DNA of 64,000 nt from Salinibacterium sp. dk2585 (GTDB taxonomy: Bacteria > Actinomycetota > Actinomycetes > Actinomycetales > Microbacteriaceae). Under the pieces are notes generated by a model. That model was not told where the DNA came from and did no database searches. It saw nothing but the letters and a program-made list of their open reading frames with translations. This document shows, in pieces, positions 33,096 through 42,008 of this stretch. A program made the translations under genes and the position numbers. Positions within the stretch are counted from its first letter, which is position 1; every line of letters starts with the position of its first letter. The stretch spans positions 2,046,001-2,110,000 of the forward strand of contig NZ_CP042856.1 of the NCBI RefSeq assembly GCF_008001035.1, written 5' to 3'.

Positions 33096-33955
33096 CGCTC
33101 CTCCTCCGGCAGTCGGCCGATCGCGATCATCACCCGGTAGGCGAGCACCGTCACGACGAGTCCCGCCGCGATCAGGCCGACGCCAGAGGGCGTGTTGTAG
33201 GCAGCGGCCGCCTCTGGCCTGGTCGCGAGCAGCAGGAGCACGATCCACGGTGCCGCTGCACCGAGCCGAGCCGCGTTGACGACCCACGACTGTCTCGCCT
33301 CGATCTCAGAGCGGATCGCCGAGTCCTGGCGCAGGTAGGTCGAGAGGCTGCGGAGCACGCCCGTGAGCTCCGTGCCACCAACCTCACGAGACATCCGCAG
33401 CGTCTCCAGGATGCGGTCTGCAACGGGGTCGGCGAGGCGCAGCTTGAGTTCGTCGAGGCAGCGGGAGAAGTTTGCCGTGGACTGGTAGTCGCGCTGGAAG
33501 ACGGCGAACGCCACCCGAGTTCCGGGCGGACCGACTTCGGCGAGAGCGGCGAGGCCGTCGGGCAGGGAGAGTCCCGAGCGCACCGCCGAAACGAGATGGT
33601 CCACGACATCGGGCCATAGGGATCGGAGCTGTCGCCTGCGAGCGCGGGAACGCCACGACACCATCATGAATGGCACCGAGCCCGCCGCTGCGGCAGCCGC
33701 AAGCGCGATCGCGAGCACGGGAACGAACGCGAGGGTCACGCCGCCGACCGCGAGGGCGAGCAGCAGCGACACGACAATGAAGGTGGCCGGCGTCACGGAG
33801 CCGAGACCTGCCAGTGTGAGCTGTTCCGTCATGAGCTCGTGCACGCGCGAGCGTCGGCGCTCCCGTTGGCGGGACCCCCAGAGGAACGGGGATGCCGCGA
33901 GCAGTAGGCCCGCTCCGAGGGCACCGCCCAGGAGGACCGGAAGCACGGGAAGCAT
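33083..33955 (-). CDS. Tad pilus inner-membrane platform protein TadB
   Basis: This 290-residue protein has an N-terminal membrane helix (MLPVLPVLLGGALGAGLLLA), two more around residues 55-95, the type II secretion F domain (LWPDVVDHLVSAVRSGLSLP, RCLDELKLRLADPVADRILE, LSTYLRQDSAIRSEIEARQS) and C-terminal helices. It pairs with TadC as the assembly platform for Flp pili. The ATG shares one base with the tadA stop (TGATG); a GTG three bases earlier is an alternative. Confidence 0.86.
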   Translation of the reverse strand: MLPVLPVLLGGALGAGLLLAASPFLWGSRQRERRRSRVHELMTEQLTLAGLGSVTPATFIVVSLLLALAVGGVTLAFVPVLAIALAAAAAAGSVPFMMVSWRSRARRRQLRSLWPDVVDHLVSAVRSGLSLPDGLAALAEVGPPGTRVAFAVFQRDYQSTANFSRCLDELKLRLADPVADRILETLRMSREVGGTELTGVLRSLSTYLRQDSAIRSEIEARQSWVVNAARLGAAAPWIVLLLLATRPEAAAAYNTPSGVGLIAAGLVVTVLAYRVMIAIGRLPEEERWFR

Positions 33956-35175
33956 CACGCGATCCCCGCGGGCACGAGCGCAGCCGATCCGAACTTCGCG
34001 GCACGGGGCGGTGCCACGCCGGTGGGGCGAAGCCCGTCGGCGGTCATTGCGAAGAGCGACACCGCCTGCACGACACCGCCGTCGACGACGCCCGTTGGCG
34101 CGACGATCTCGGCAACCCGGCGGTGACCATCCGCCGTCTGTTCGCAGTGGACGACGAGGTCGACGACCCCCGCCACGGTCGGGAGCACGAACGACGCGTC
34201 GATGTTCCGCCCCGCGAGCAGGGGAAGCACCGAGAGCTTCGCAAGTGCGTCCCGCGCCCCGTTTGCGTGCACGGTGCACGCACCAGGGACCCCCGAGTTG
34301 AGGGCGATCAGCAGGTCGAGGGCCTCCGCCTCGCGCACCTCGCCGACGACGAGCCGGTCGGGGCGCATCCGCAGCGATTCCTTCACGAGCCTTCGCAGCG
34401 TGATCTCACCGGTTCCCTCAAGGCTCGCCTGGCGGCACTGCATCGCCACGACGTCACGCCCGCCCAGGTCGAGTTCGAAGGTCTCCTCGACCGTGATGAT
34501 GCGTTCGCGCTCCTTCGCCTCCGCCAGGAGGGCCCCCAGCATGGTCGTCTTACCCGCGTGCGTCGCGCCGGAGACGATGACATTCACACCGGCACGCACC
34601 GCCCCGCGGAGGAAGTCCGCCGCCTCCAGCGTGAGCGAGCCGCGCTGCACGAGGTCGGCGAGCGCCGAGATGCGCCGCGCGAACTTGCGGATGTTGATGG
34701 CCCACTCCCTGCGCGTCACGTCGGGAATGACGACGTGCAGCCGTGAGCCGTCGGGCAGGGAGGCGTCGACGAAGGGCGAACTCAGGTCAACACGCCGACC
34801 AGTGGACTGCAGCATCCGCTCGACCAGGTCGCGCACCTGCGACGAAGTCAAACGGATGTCGGTGCGCTCTGCACCGCCGCCGCGCGCGATGAAGACCTGG
34901 TCGGGCGCGTTGATCCAGATTTCCTCGATGTTCGGGTCGTCGAGGAAAGGCTGGAGCGGGCCGAACCCGACCAGGTCTGCGAGGATGCGTTCCTCCGCGT
35001 CGCGTTCGTCGGCGAGCATCGGCACGGCACCACCGAGCGCTCGCTCGCTGTACCGCTGCACCTCCTCGCGCACGAGACGGCCGGCAATCGAGCGGTCGGC
35101 CGTCAGGTCGATGCCGTCTCGCCGTACCCTGTCGCGTACGCGCTCCGTGATGAGCGAGTGCGGGTGCTGGGGCAT
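33955..35175 (-). CDS. Tad pilus assembly ATPase TadA (CpaF type)
   Basis: This 406-residue secretion ATPase has an N-terminal domain with FGPLQPFLDDPNIEEIWINA, then P-loop GATHAGKTT (GxxxxGKT holds, though the usual inner residues are T-G-S), the Asp box ITVEETFELDLGGRDVVAMQ, Walker B region RMRPDRLVVGEVREAEALDL and the His box TVHANGARDALAKL. It powers Flp pilus assembly through TadB and TadC. It is the first gene of the unit. No TadZ/CpaE or prepilin peptidase gene is seen in this window. Confidence 0.92.
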   Translation of the reverse strand: MPQHPHSLITERVRDRVRRDGIDLTADRSIAGRLVREEVQRYSERALGGAVPMLADERDAEERILADLVGFGPLQPFLDDPNIEEIWINAPDQVFIARGGGAERTDIRLTSSQVRDLVERMLQSTGRRVDLSSPFVDASLPDGSRLHVVIPDVTRREWAINIRKFARRISALADLVQRGSLTLEAADFLRGAVRAGVNVIVSGATHAGKTTMLGALLAEAKERERIITVEETFELDLGGRDVVAMQCRQASLEGTGEITLRRLVKESLRMRPDRLVVGEVREAEALDLLIALNSGVPGACTVHANGARDALAKLSVLPLLAGRNIDASFVLPTVAGVVDLVVHCEQTADGHRRVAEIVAPTGVVDGGVVQAVSLFAMTADGLRPTGVAPPRAAKFGSAALVPAGIA

Positions 35176-35228
35176 GCGTCACATCCTGCGACACGCGCCC
35201 TTCGCGTGCGCCGCGTTTTCCACAGGGC

Positions 35229-35387
35229 TCAGCGTGTGCTCCCGCGCCCCTTCACGCCGCCGAAGATGGCCGTGATCGCGAAGAGCACGAGGCCGACGAT
35301 GGCGAGCCAGAAGAGACCCTCGACAACGAAACCGATGATCGAGAGGACGATCCAGATGGCCAGCAGGATGAGAATGATCTTCAGCAT
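35229..35387 (-). CDS. Small two-helix membrane protein
   Basis: This 52-residue hydrophobic protein reads MLKIILILLAIWIVLSIIGF, then VVEGLFWLAIVGLVLFAITA, and ends with a basic tail (GGVKGRGSTR). Similar tiny proteins are widespread in Microbacteriaceae and have no assigned function. I chose the ATG at 35387 because upstream codons encode nothing membrane-like. It stands alone between tadA and an MFS gene. Confidence 0.6.
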   Translation of the reverse strand: MLKIILILLAIWIVLSIIGFVVEGLFWLAIVGLVLFAITAIFGGVKGRGSTR

Positions 35388-35436
35388 GGCTCGGACGGTA
35401 GGCGCGTTTCCTGAGTACGACGTGGACGCGGAGTCG

Positions 35437-37113
35437 TCAGGGGGTAGTAGGCGGCGCCTGCACCGGGTCGTCCTCGTCACTGCGCACACGCGGGAGTGCG
35501 AGGGTGGCCAGCAGTCCGAGCAGCACGACGCCGGCGGCGCTCAGGATCGTCACCTTTGCCGCTGCGACCATCGCCTCCTGCGCTGATTCCTGCACCTGCT
35601 CCGCCACGTCGTCGGCATCACCGACCGGCACGCCGGGCACCTCCGCAATGGATTCCTCGACGGCCGAGCCGATCCCCGGGATCGCCGCACCGGCGGATCC
35701 CTCGACGGCCTCGACGAGTCCGCTCCTGGCCTCCTGCGGCAACTGGTCAACGCCTTCGAGCGAGTTCGAGAACGTCGATCCCAATGAGGTGACGAGCAGC
35801 GAACCGAGCACGGCGATGCCGATCGCCGACCCCACCTGCCGGAAGGTGCTCTGGAGGCCGGACGCCTGCCCCGACTGCTCGACAGGCACGTCGATGAGGA
35901 TCACGCTCGTGAGCTGGGCCGTCGCCATGCCCACACCGACGCCGTAGAGGAACAACCAGGCCGCATAGACCCAGGTGTTGGTCTCGAGCGTGATCGTGAG
36001 CCCGAGCCCGAGGATCGCAATGACCTCGAGCCCGAGTCCCAGGCGCACGACTGCGCGCGCCCCGAGCCTGCGGGTCAGGGCTGGTGTGCGAGCCGAGATG
36101 AGGAAGGTGCCGAGGGCGAGCCAGACGACCAGGATGCCGGTGTCGAGCGCGCTGAGGCCCAGCCCGCCCTGGAGGAAGAGGGGCAGGGCGAAGAGCAGTC
36201 CGAACTCGCCGAGCGACACGACGAGGGCGGCGACGCTTCCGAAGCCGAAGCTGCGGATGCGCAACAGCGAGAGATCGAGCAGCACCGCCTTGCCCGCGGC
36301 TCCGCGAGCGCGTTCCACGAGCACGAAGGCGGTGAGGAGCACGAGGGCGAGCGCGAAGGCGAGCGGGACAGGCGAGACATCCGCGGTCCAGGTCAGGCCG
36401 AAGAGGTCGGTGTCGCCCTTGGAAGCCCACCAGCCGTAGCGCAGGCCCTCGATGAGCCCGAACACGAATGCGGCGAGGCCGACGGACGACAGGAGGATGC
36501 CGAGCGGGTCGAGGCCCCGAGTTGCGTGCGGGTCCCGCGTCTCTCGCAAGAAGAGTGAGGCGCCCACCAAGACGATGACGACGATCGGCACGTTGATCAG
36601 GAAGGCCCAGTGCCAGCTGAACTCGGTTGTCAGCCATCCGCCGACGAGTGGGCCGACGGCCGCCATTCCGCCGATCGTGCCGCCCCAGACGGCGAAGGCG
36701 ATTCCACGTTCCCGGCCGACGAAGAGGGTATTAATCGAGGAGAGCGCCGTTGGCATGATGAGCGCACCCCCGAGGCCCTGGAGGAGGCGCGCCGCGATCA
36801 GCACGGCAGCAGAGCCACTCACTGCGGCCAGCACGCTCGCGAGGCCGAAGACGACGACGCCGATCAGGAAGAGGCGTTTGCGCCCGAAGAGATCGCCGAT
36901 GCGCCCCGCGGTGATTAGGAGGGCCGCGAACACGAGCGAATAGACCGAGTTCATCCATTCGGCCTCGGATGCCACGAGCCCGAGGTCCTCGATGATGGTG
37001 GGCACCGCCACGTTGACCACCGTGGCATCCATGATGATGACCGAAACGGCGAGTGCGATGAACGCCAGCGCCTTCCAGCGCCGCGGATCGGGAACGGATG
37101 CTGCCTGCGACAC
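35437..37113 (-). CDS. MFS drug exporter, DHA2 (EmrB/QacA) type, 14 TM
   Basis: This 558-residue exporter has TM1 with VIIMDATVVNVAVPTIIEDL, motif A ITAGRIGDLFGRKRLFLIGV, motif C region WGGTIGGMAAVGPLVGGWLT and a long periplasmic loop before the last helix (SGLVEAVEGSAGAAIPGIGS, SIAEVPGVPVGDADD). It is the third DHA2 pump in 21 kb. I chose the GTG at 37113, which has GGAAGG 7 nt upstream; a TTG at 37179 would add 22 residues and run close to the tRNA gene. Substrate unknown. Confidence 0.88.
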   Translation of the reverse strand: MSQAASVPDPRRWKALAFIALAVSVIIMDATVVNVAVPTIIEDLGLVASEAEWMNSVYSLVFAALLITAGRIGDLFGRKRLFLIGVVVFGLASVLAAVSGSAAVLIAARLLQGLGGALIMPTALSSINTLFVGRERGIAFAVWGGTIGGMAAVGPLVGGWLTTEFSWHWAFLINVPIVVIVLVGASLFLRETRDPHATRGLDPLGILLSSVGLAAFVFGLIEGLRYGWWASKGDTDLFGLTWTADVSPVPLAFALALVLLTAFVLVERARGAAGKAVLLDLSLLRIRSFGFGSVAALVVSLGEFGLLFALPLFLQGGLGLSALDTGILVVWLALGTFLISARTPALTRRLGARAVVRLGLGLEVIAILGLGLTITLETNTWVYAAWLFLYGVGVGMATAQLTSVILIDVPVEQSGQASGLQSTFRQVGSAIGIAVLGSLLVTSLGSTFSNSLEGVDQLPQEARSGLVEAVEGSAGAAIPGIGSAVEESIAEVPGVPVGDADDVAEQVQESAQEAMVAAAKVTILSAAGVVLLGLLATLALPRVRSDEDDPVQAPPTTP

Positions 37114-37200
37114 GGAGGGCCTTCCATCAGACGCCGGATAGGGCTGTTCAATCTTGCACCCGAACGTGGCTGCTGCCAAGCGACTAAACTGGCGTCTCCC

Positions 37201-37282
37201 GCGGGAGTGGTGAAATTGGTATACACGCCAGATTTAGGTTCTGGTGCCGAAAGGCGTGAGGGTTCAAGTCCCTTCTCCCGTA
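37201..37282 (+). tRNA. tRNA-Leu (anticodon UAG)
   Basis: This 82-nt class II tRNA has acceptor GCGGGAG paired with CTCCCGT, anticodon stem CCAGA/TCTGG around TTTAGGT (TAG at 37235-37237), a short variable arm (TGCCGAAAGGCG) and T arm GAGGG-TTCAAGT-CCCTT. The discriminator is A; CCA is not encoded. It reads CUA and related leucine codons, rare in this GC-rich genome. Confidence 0.96.
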
Positions 37283-37417
37283 CAACGACCGGCACGACGC
37301 ATCCGCCTTGGAGTTCGACGGAATCATCCTGAAGAACGAGGCGCTGGGGCACTCCCGCCGCTAATCTTGAGCAGGTGCCAGCAGGCGCCGCACCTGAACG
37401 ACGGAGTCCCGCGCTTG

Positions 37418-38161
37418 ATGCCTTTCGCCCTCATACCCTGGCTTGACCCCGAGACGCTCATCACGGGCTTCGGGGCCTTTGCCCTCCTGGGCGTGTGCCT
37501 CATCGTCTTCTCTGAGACCGGACTGCTGGTCGGCTTCCTCCTCCCCGGTGACACGCTGCTCATCATCACGGGCGTGCTGACCTTCGCGGACGTCATTGAG
37601 ATGGACATCTGGTGGGTGTGCCTCGCGATCGCCGTCGCCGCCTTCCTGGGTGGTGAGGTCGGTTACCTGATTGGCCACAAGTTCGGCCCGAGCATCTTCG
37701 AGCGCAAGGAGAGCGGCATCTTCAGCCGCGAGAACGTCGAGCGCACCAACGCCTTCTTCTCGCGCTTCGGCGGGCTCTCGGTCATCCTCGCGCGCTTCGT
37801 GCCCATCCTCCGCACCTTCGTGCCGGTCGCGGCGGGCATCGGCCACATGGATTACCGCAAGTACTCGCTCTACAACGCGATCGGCGCGCTCATCTGGGGG
37901 GCCGGCCTGACCTTCGTCGGCTTCGTGCTCGGCTATATCCCGCCGGTCGAGCAGTTCGTGCGCCAGTACATCGACCTCATCCTGCTCATCGCCGTCGCGG
38001 CGACCGTGATCCCCACCGCATTCCACTACTGGCGTTCGAGCCAGAAGGCCAAGCAGGCGCGCACGGCCGGCATCCCGACCCTCAACTCAGAGGAGATCGT
38101 GCTCGACCCGGCCTATTTCGACCAGGACCCCAGCAACGACCCCGACAAGCGCGCTCCCTGA
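37418..38161 (+). CDS. DedA family membrane protein
   Basis: This 247-residue protein of the DedA/VTT (SNARE-associated) superfamily includes FSETGLLVGFLLPGDTLLII, GGEVGYLIGHKFGPSIFERK and SVILARFVPILRTFVPVAAG, the last with the conserved RFxPxxRTFxP motif. Six or so hydrophobic segments are present. DedA proteins are linked to polyprenyl-phosphate and phospholipid flipping and proton homeostasis. The 136-bp gap after the tRNA has no other gene. It is convergent with mntR. Confidence 0.9.
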   Translation: MPFALIPWLDPETLITGFGAFALLGVCLIVFSETGLLVGFLLPGDTLLIITGVLTFADVIEMDIWWVCLAIAVAAFLGGEVGYLIGHKFGPSIFERKESGIFSRENVERTNAFFSRFGGLSVILARFVPILRTFVPVAAGIGHMDYRKYSLYNAIGALIWGAGLTFVGFVLGYIPPVEQFVRQYIDLILLIAVAATVIPTAFHYWRSSQKAKQARTAGIPTLNSEEIVLDPAYFDQDPSNDPDKRAP

Positions 38162-38188
38162 ACGGGCGCGGTGTCAGCCGGAGTCGCG

Positions 38189-38866
38189 TCAGGTGCTGAC
38201 CCAGATCTCGCCCGTGGCCTCACTGCCCAGATCGATCTCGGTGCCGTCGAGCGTGATCGTGAGCGCGCCGCCGAACGGCTTGCGGCCGACCACGCGCACC
38301 GTGGAGTCGAGGCGGAACCCCTCCGCCGTCAGATATCGCAGCAGCTTCGGGTCACGGTCGCGGATGCGCACCACCACACCCTCATGGCCCTCCGGCGCAT
38401 CGGCCAGCAACACCGCTGAAGGGAACACAACCGTGCCGTCTGCGGTCGGAATGGGGTCACCGTGCGGATCCCGCGTCGGCCGACCCAGCTTCTCGAAGAT
38501 CGCATCGAGCATCCGGTCGGAGATCGCATGCTCGAGCACCTCAGCCTCATCGTGGACCTCGTCCCAGCGGTAGCCGAACGACTCCACCAACCAGGTCTCG
38601 ATGAGCCGATGCCGTCTCACCATGCGCAGCGCGAGCGTGTGTCCCTCCCCCGTGAGGCTGATGGCGCCGTACGGCACATGGTTGACGAGGCCGGATGCCG
38701 CGAGCTTCTTGACCATCTCGGTCACGCTCGAGGCGGCAAGGCCCAGGCGGGCGGCGAGTGCCGACGGGGTGACCGCGACCTCAGCCCACTCGCTGAACGA
38801 GTAGATCGTCTTGAGGTAGTCCTCCACGACGGTGTTGCCGGCACTGCCGACGCTGGCAGGGTTCAC
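38189..38866 (-). CDS. DtxR-family metal-dependent repressor (MntR/IdeR-like)
   Basis: This 225-residue protein has a winged-helix N terminus (VVEDYLKTIYSFSEWAEVAV, LGLAASSVTEMVKKLAASGL), the dimer and metal domain (MVRRHRLIETWLVESFGYRW, DEVHDEAEVLEHAISDRMLD) and a C-terminal SH3-like FeoA domain (about 155-222). The conserved E-V-H-x-E-A-E-x-x-E-H motif binds Mn or Fe. It overlaps the ABC permease by 4 nt (GTGA), so it is the last gene of the metal-uptake operon it should control. A 16-bp palindrome at the operon start is the candidate operator. Confidence 0.88.
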   Translation of the reverse strand: MNPASVGSAGNTVVEDYLKTIYSFSEWAEVAVTPSALAARLGLAASSVTEMVKKLAASGLVNHVPYGAISLTGEGHTLALRMVRRHRLIETWLVESFGYRWDEVHDEAEVLEHAISDRMLDAIFEKLGRPTRDPHGDPIPTADGTVVFPSAVLLADAPEGHEGVVVRIRDRDPKLLRYLTAEGFRLDSTVRVVGRKPFGGALTITLDGTEIDLGSEATGEIWVST

Positions 38867-39723
38867 GCCGTCATGCTCCGTCGTCGCCGCAGGGCAGCCG
38901 TGACGACGCCGCCGCGCGCGCCGAAGAGGTAGGCCAGCACGAAGGCGGCCGCCTGGGCGAGCACGACTGCCCCACCGGTAGAGACATCGAGGTAGTAGCT
39001 GACGTAGACCCCGACGATGCTCGCTACGACGGTGACGACAACCGAGAGCAGCAGCATCCGGTCGAAACGCCGACTGAGCAGCGACGCGGTCGCACCCGGA
39101 GTGATCAACATTGCCACGACAAGGATGATACCGACCGCCTGCAGGGCGACGACGACCGTGAGCGCGAGCAGGCCCAGGAGCAGTGCCGACAGCACGCGCG
39201 TGTTGATGCCGATCGCCCCGGCGTGGCTGCGGTCAAAGGCGAAGAGTGTGAAGTCCTTGCGCTTTGCGAGCAGGATCGCGCAGGCGATAGCGCCGATTGC
39301 GACCACCTGCACGATGTCGGCATCGCTGACACCGAGCACATTGCCGAACAGTATGTGGCCGAGGTCGGTCTGGCTGGGGTTCGCCGAGATGATCACGAGT
39401 CCGAGGGCGAAGAGTGAAGTGAAGACGACGCCGATTGCGGCATCCGACTTGATCTTGGTGGTCGCGCGCACGCCGCCGATGAGGGCGACCGCGCCGACCC
39501 CGAAGATGAAGGCGCCGACCGCGAAGGGCCAGCCGAGAAGGTAGCTGACGGCTACGCCCGGCAGCACGGCGTGCGAGACGGCGTCGCCCATGAGCGACCA
39601 GCCGATCTGCACCAGCCAGGTGGAGAGGAGCGCGCAGGTGGTGCCTGCCACCACGGTGACGAGGAGGGCCCGTGTCATGAAGTCGAACATGAGGGGCTCG
39701 ACGAGCCAGTCGATGAGGCTCAC
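38863..39723 (-). CDS. Manganese/zinc ABC transporter permease (MntB/TroC type)
   Basis: This 286-residue ABC-3 family permease has about eight membrane helices. Conserved stretches are LLSTWLVQIGWSLMGDAVSH, AVLPGVAVSYLLGWPFAVGA, TTKIKSDAAIGVVFTSLFAL and GIILVVAMLITPGATASLLS. It overlaps both neighbours by 4 nt. With the ATPase and lipoprotein it forms a divalent metal importer. Mn2+ is favoured by the MntR-like partner; Zn2+ cannot be excluded. Confidence 0.9.
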   Translation of the reverse strand: MSLIDWLVEPLMFDFMTRALLVTVVAGTTCALLSTWLVQIGWSLMGDAVSHAVLPGVAVSYLLGWPFAVGAFIFGVGAVALIGGVRATTKIKSDAAIGVVFTSLFALGLVIISANPSQTDLGHILFGNVLGVSDADIVQVVAIGAIACAILLAKRKDFTLFAFDRSHAGAIGINTRVLSALLLGLLALTVVVALQAVGIILVVAMLITPGATASLLSRRFDRMLLLSVVVTVVASIVGVYVSYYLDVSTGGAVVLAQAAAFVLAYLFGARGGVVTAALRRRRSMTA

Positions 39724-40466
39724 GACTCGACCCCGAGCCCGAATGCGAGCGCGAGGCGCTCAGGTGTCAGTGCCTCGGCGGGCGAGCCATGGAACAGCAC
39801 ACGATTCTGTAGCAGCACGACCTCATCGCAGAGCTCCGGAACGCCGGCGAGGTCATGGGTCGAGATCAGGATGCTGCGACCCTCGTCGGCAAGCGAGCGC
39901 AGCAGCGTCACGATCGTGCGCTCCGAGCCCTTGTCGACGCCGGCGAACGGCTCGTCGAGCAGCAGGAGCTGCGCTTCCTGCGCGATGCCCCGCGCCACGA
40001 AGACACGCTTGCGCTGGCCACCGCTGAGTTCGCCGATCTGGCGGTCGGCGAGTTCGGTCAGCCCGACCCGTTCGAGCGCGTCGGCGACCGCCGTGCGATC
40101 GGCTGGCCGCACCCTCCGGGTCCAGCCCTGCCGCCCGTAGCGGCCCATCATCACGACGTCGGCGACCGACACGGGGAAGTCCCAGTCGACCAGTTCCGAC
40201 TGCGGCACATACGACACCAGGTTTGCCTTGCGCGCGGCGGCCGGGTCGCCCCCGAAGAGACGGATGCGGCCCGAGGAGGGCCGCACGGATCCCATGAGCG
40301 CGCCGAACAGGGTCGACTTGCCGGAGCCGTTCATCCCGAGGAGGCCGATCACCCTCCCCGCAAGGAGGGTGATGTCGACATCCACGAGGGCGCGGACCCG
40401 CTCATAGCTCACGTTCAGGCCGCGCACCTCGATGGTGGCTGCGGGCGATGTCCCGCCCTCAGCCAC
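39720..40466 (-). CDS. Manganese/zinc ABC transporter ATP-binding protein
   Basis: This 248-residue ATPase has Walker A GMNGSGKSTLFGAL, Q-loop YVPQSELVDWDFPVSVADVV (the W-D-F-P motif is typical of MntA/TroB-type ATPases), signature LSGGQRKRVFVARGIA and Walker B LLLLDEPFAGVD with H-loop ISTHD. GTG start, overlapping the lipoprotein gene by 8 nt. It energises the adjacent ABC-3 permease. Confidence 0.93.
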   Translation of the reverse strand: MAEGGTSPAATIEVRGLNVSYERVRALVDVDITLLAGRVIGLLGMNGSGKSTLFGALMGSVRPSSGRIRLFGGDPAAARKANLVSYVPQSELVDWDFPVSVADVVMMGRYGRQGWTRRVRPADRTAVADALERVGLTELADRQIGELSGGQRKRVFVARGIAQEAQLLLLDEPFAGVDKGSERTIVTLLRSLADEGRSILISTHDLAGVPELCDEVVLLQNRVLFHGSPAEALTPERLALAFGLGVES

Positions 40467-41388
40467 GGCCGAGGCCTTCAGCGATCACGCTGATGTCATG
40501 GCGCAGCAGGTCGAGGTAGGTGGGCACGGGGCCGCCCTCTTCGCTCAGGGAGTCGACGTAGAGGTTGCCGGCGAACTTGGCGCCGGATTCGCTTGCCACC
40601 TGCCGCATAGCGCCGTCATCGACGGTCGTCTCGCAAAACACTGCGGGCACATTGCCGGCGCGCACGAGCTCGATTGCGGACTTGACCTGCTGCGGCGTGC
40701 CCTGCGTGTCACTGTTCACAGGCCAAAGGTAGCCCTCTGACAGGCCGAGGTCGCGAGCGAGATAGCTGAACGCCCCCTCGCACGTCACGAGCACGCGGCG
40801 CTCCTCGGGCAGCTCCTGCACTGCGGCCTCGAGCTCGGCCACGAGTGTTTCGAGCTCGGCCGAGTACTCCTTGGCCGCCGCCTCGAAGTCGGCTGCGTGC
40901 TCGGGGACGAGGTCACTCAGGCCCTCGGCGATGTTCGCGACGTACTGCTGGCCGGCGACGGGCGACATCCATGCGTGCGGGTTTGGGCGACCGAGGTACT
41001 CGCCGCCTGCGATGTCGATCGGCTCAATGCCTTCGGTCAGCACGGCGTGCGGCACATCGAGCCGCTCGACGAACTGCTCGAACCAGCGCTCAAGCCCGAG
41101 GCCGTTATCGAGGATGAGGTCTGCGGATGCCGCGTTCCGGAGGTCGGAAGGGGTCGGCTCATAGCCGTGGATCTCGGCCCCCACCTTTGTGATCGACTCG
41201 ACATCGACGTGGTCTCCCCCGACCACCCGCACCATGTCCGCGATGACCGTGAAGGTCGTGAGCACGAGCGGCTTGTCGCTCGTGCTCTCTTCAGCGGGCG
41301 CTGACGCGCATCCGCCGAGTGAAGCGACGAGGGCTGTCGCGGCCATGGCCGCGATGATACGGCGACCCGAGGCAAGAGTTTTCGGCAT
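40459..41388 (-). CDS. Metal-binding lipoprotein of ABC importer (cluster A-I, Mn/Zn/Fe)
   Basis: This 309-residue secreted protein has a lipoprotein signal (MPKTLASGRRIIAAMAATAL, lipobox LGGC). The mature part is of the cluster A-I/ZnuA-like fold: VLTTFTVIADMVRVVGGDHV, GAEIHGYEPTPSDLRNAASA (metal His), LGRPNPHAWMSPVAGQQYVA (second His), LVTCEGAFSYLARDLGL (Cys/Glu where many have His) and AVFCETTVDDGAMRQVASES. The lack of a His-rich loop argues for Mn or Fe rather than Zn. The ATG lies inside a perfect palindrome. First gene of the operon. Confidence 0.9.
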   Translation of the reverse strand: MPKTLASGRRIIAAMAATALVASLGGCASAPAEESTSDKPLVLTTFTVIADMVRVVGGDHVDVESITKVGAEIHGYEPTPSDLRNAASADLILDNGLGLERWFEQFVERLDVPHAVLTEGIEPIDIAGGEYLGRPNPHAWMSPVAGQQYVANIAEGLSDLVPEHAADFEAAAKEYSAELETLVAELEAAVQELPEERRVLVTCEGAFSYLARDLGLSEGYLWPVNSDTQGTPQQVKSAIELVRAGNVPAVFCETTVDDGAMRQVASESGAKFAGNLYVDSLSEEGGPVPTYLDLLRHDISVIAEGLGRG

Positions 41389-41395
41389 GCCGAAA
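41380..41395. promoter_or_regulatory. Candidate MntR operator overlapping the start codon
   Basis: TTTCGGCATGCCGAAA is a perfect 16-bp palindrome; its central ATG is the start codon of the lipoprotein gene. DtxR-family repressors bind palindromes of this form (related motifs centre on GGCATGCC-like cores). A possible -10, TATTAC, ends 9 nt before the ATG, so a bound repressor would cover the transcription start. Confidence 0.65.
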
Positions 41396-41426
41396 TGGTA
41401 ATACAGGGCGACCTGCGAAAGGACAC

Positions 41427-42008
41427 TCAGAGCAGCTGCTGCCTGACGCGAGGCAGGAGGGCCCCGAACGCGCGCGAGCGATGGCTGATCGCGTTCTTCT
41501 CGTCGGCGCTCAACTCGGCGGACGCGACCTCCAGCCCCTCGGGCTTGAAGACCGGGTCGTAGCCGAAGCCGCCCGTCCCCGCCGGCTCGTGCAGGATCGT
41601 GCCCGGCCACACGCCCAACTCGGCGAACTCGACCTCGCCGTCGACAAAGGCGGCCGCGCACATGAAGTCGGCGCGGCGGTCGCTCGCGTCGCCCAGGTTC
41701 GCGAGAAGCAGCCGGTAGTTGTCGACGTCGTCGCGCGTGCCTGCGTAACGAGCAGAGTGGATGCCCGGCTCACCGCCCAGCGCGGCGACGCTGATGCCCG
41801 AGTCATCCGCAATCGCGGGCAGGCCCGTGTGCTCGTGGGCCGCGCGCGCCTTGATGAGCGCATTCGCCTCGAAGGTATCGCCATCTTCGACCGGCTCCGG
41901 GCCGTCGTAGCCGATGAGTTCGATGCCGTCGAGTTGCGAGCCGAGGATGCGCCGCAGCTCAACCACCTTGTGCTGGTTGTGAGTCGCGAGGACGAGTGTG
42001 CGCGTCAT
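41427..42008 (-). CDS. rdgB: XTP/dITP diphosphatase (non-canonical purine NTP pyrophosphatase)
   Basis: This 193-residue HAM1/RdgB enzyme cleaves ITP, dITP and XTP. Marks: [69 protein letters not shown] and [12 protein letters not shown]. Its ATG overlaps the rph stop by 4 nt (ATGA), the common actinobacterial rph-rdgB pair. Length and motifs are normal. Confidence 0.95.
   Translation of the reverse strand: MTRTLVLATHNQHKVVELRRILGSQLDGIELIGYDGPEPVEDGDTFEANALIKARAAHEHTGLPAIADDSGISVAALGGEPGIHSARYAGTRDDVDNYRLLLANLGDASDRRADFMCAAAFVDGEVEFAELGVWPGTILHEPAGTGGFGYDPVFKPEGLEVASAELSADEKNAISHRSRAFGALLPRVRQQLL

Noticed and set aside
33955-35175. Defective P-loop in TadA (GATHAGKTT)
   Set aside because: It still satisfies GxxxxGKT and all other boxes are intact, so the ATPase is probably active.
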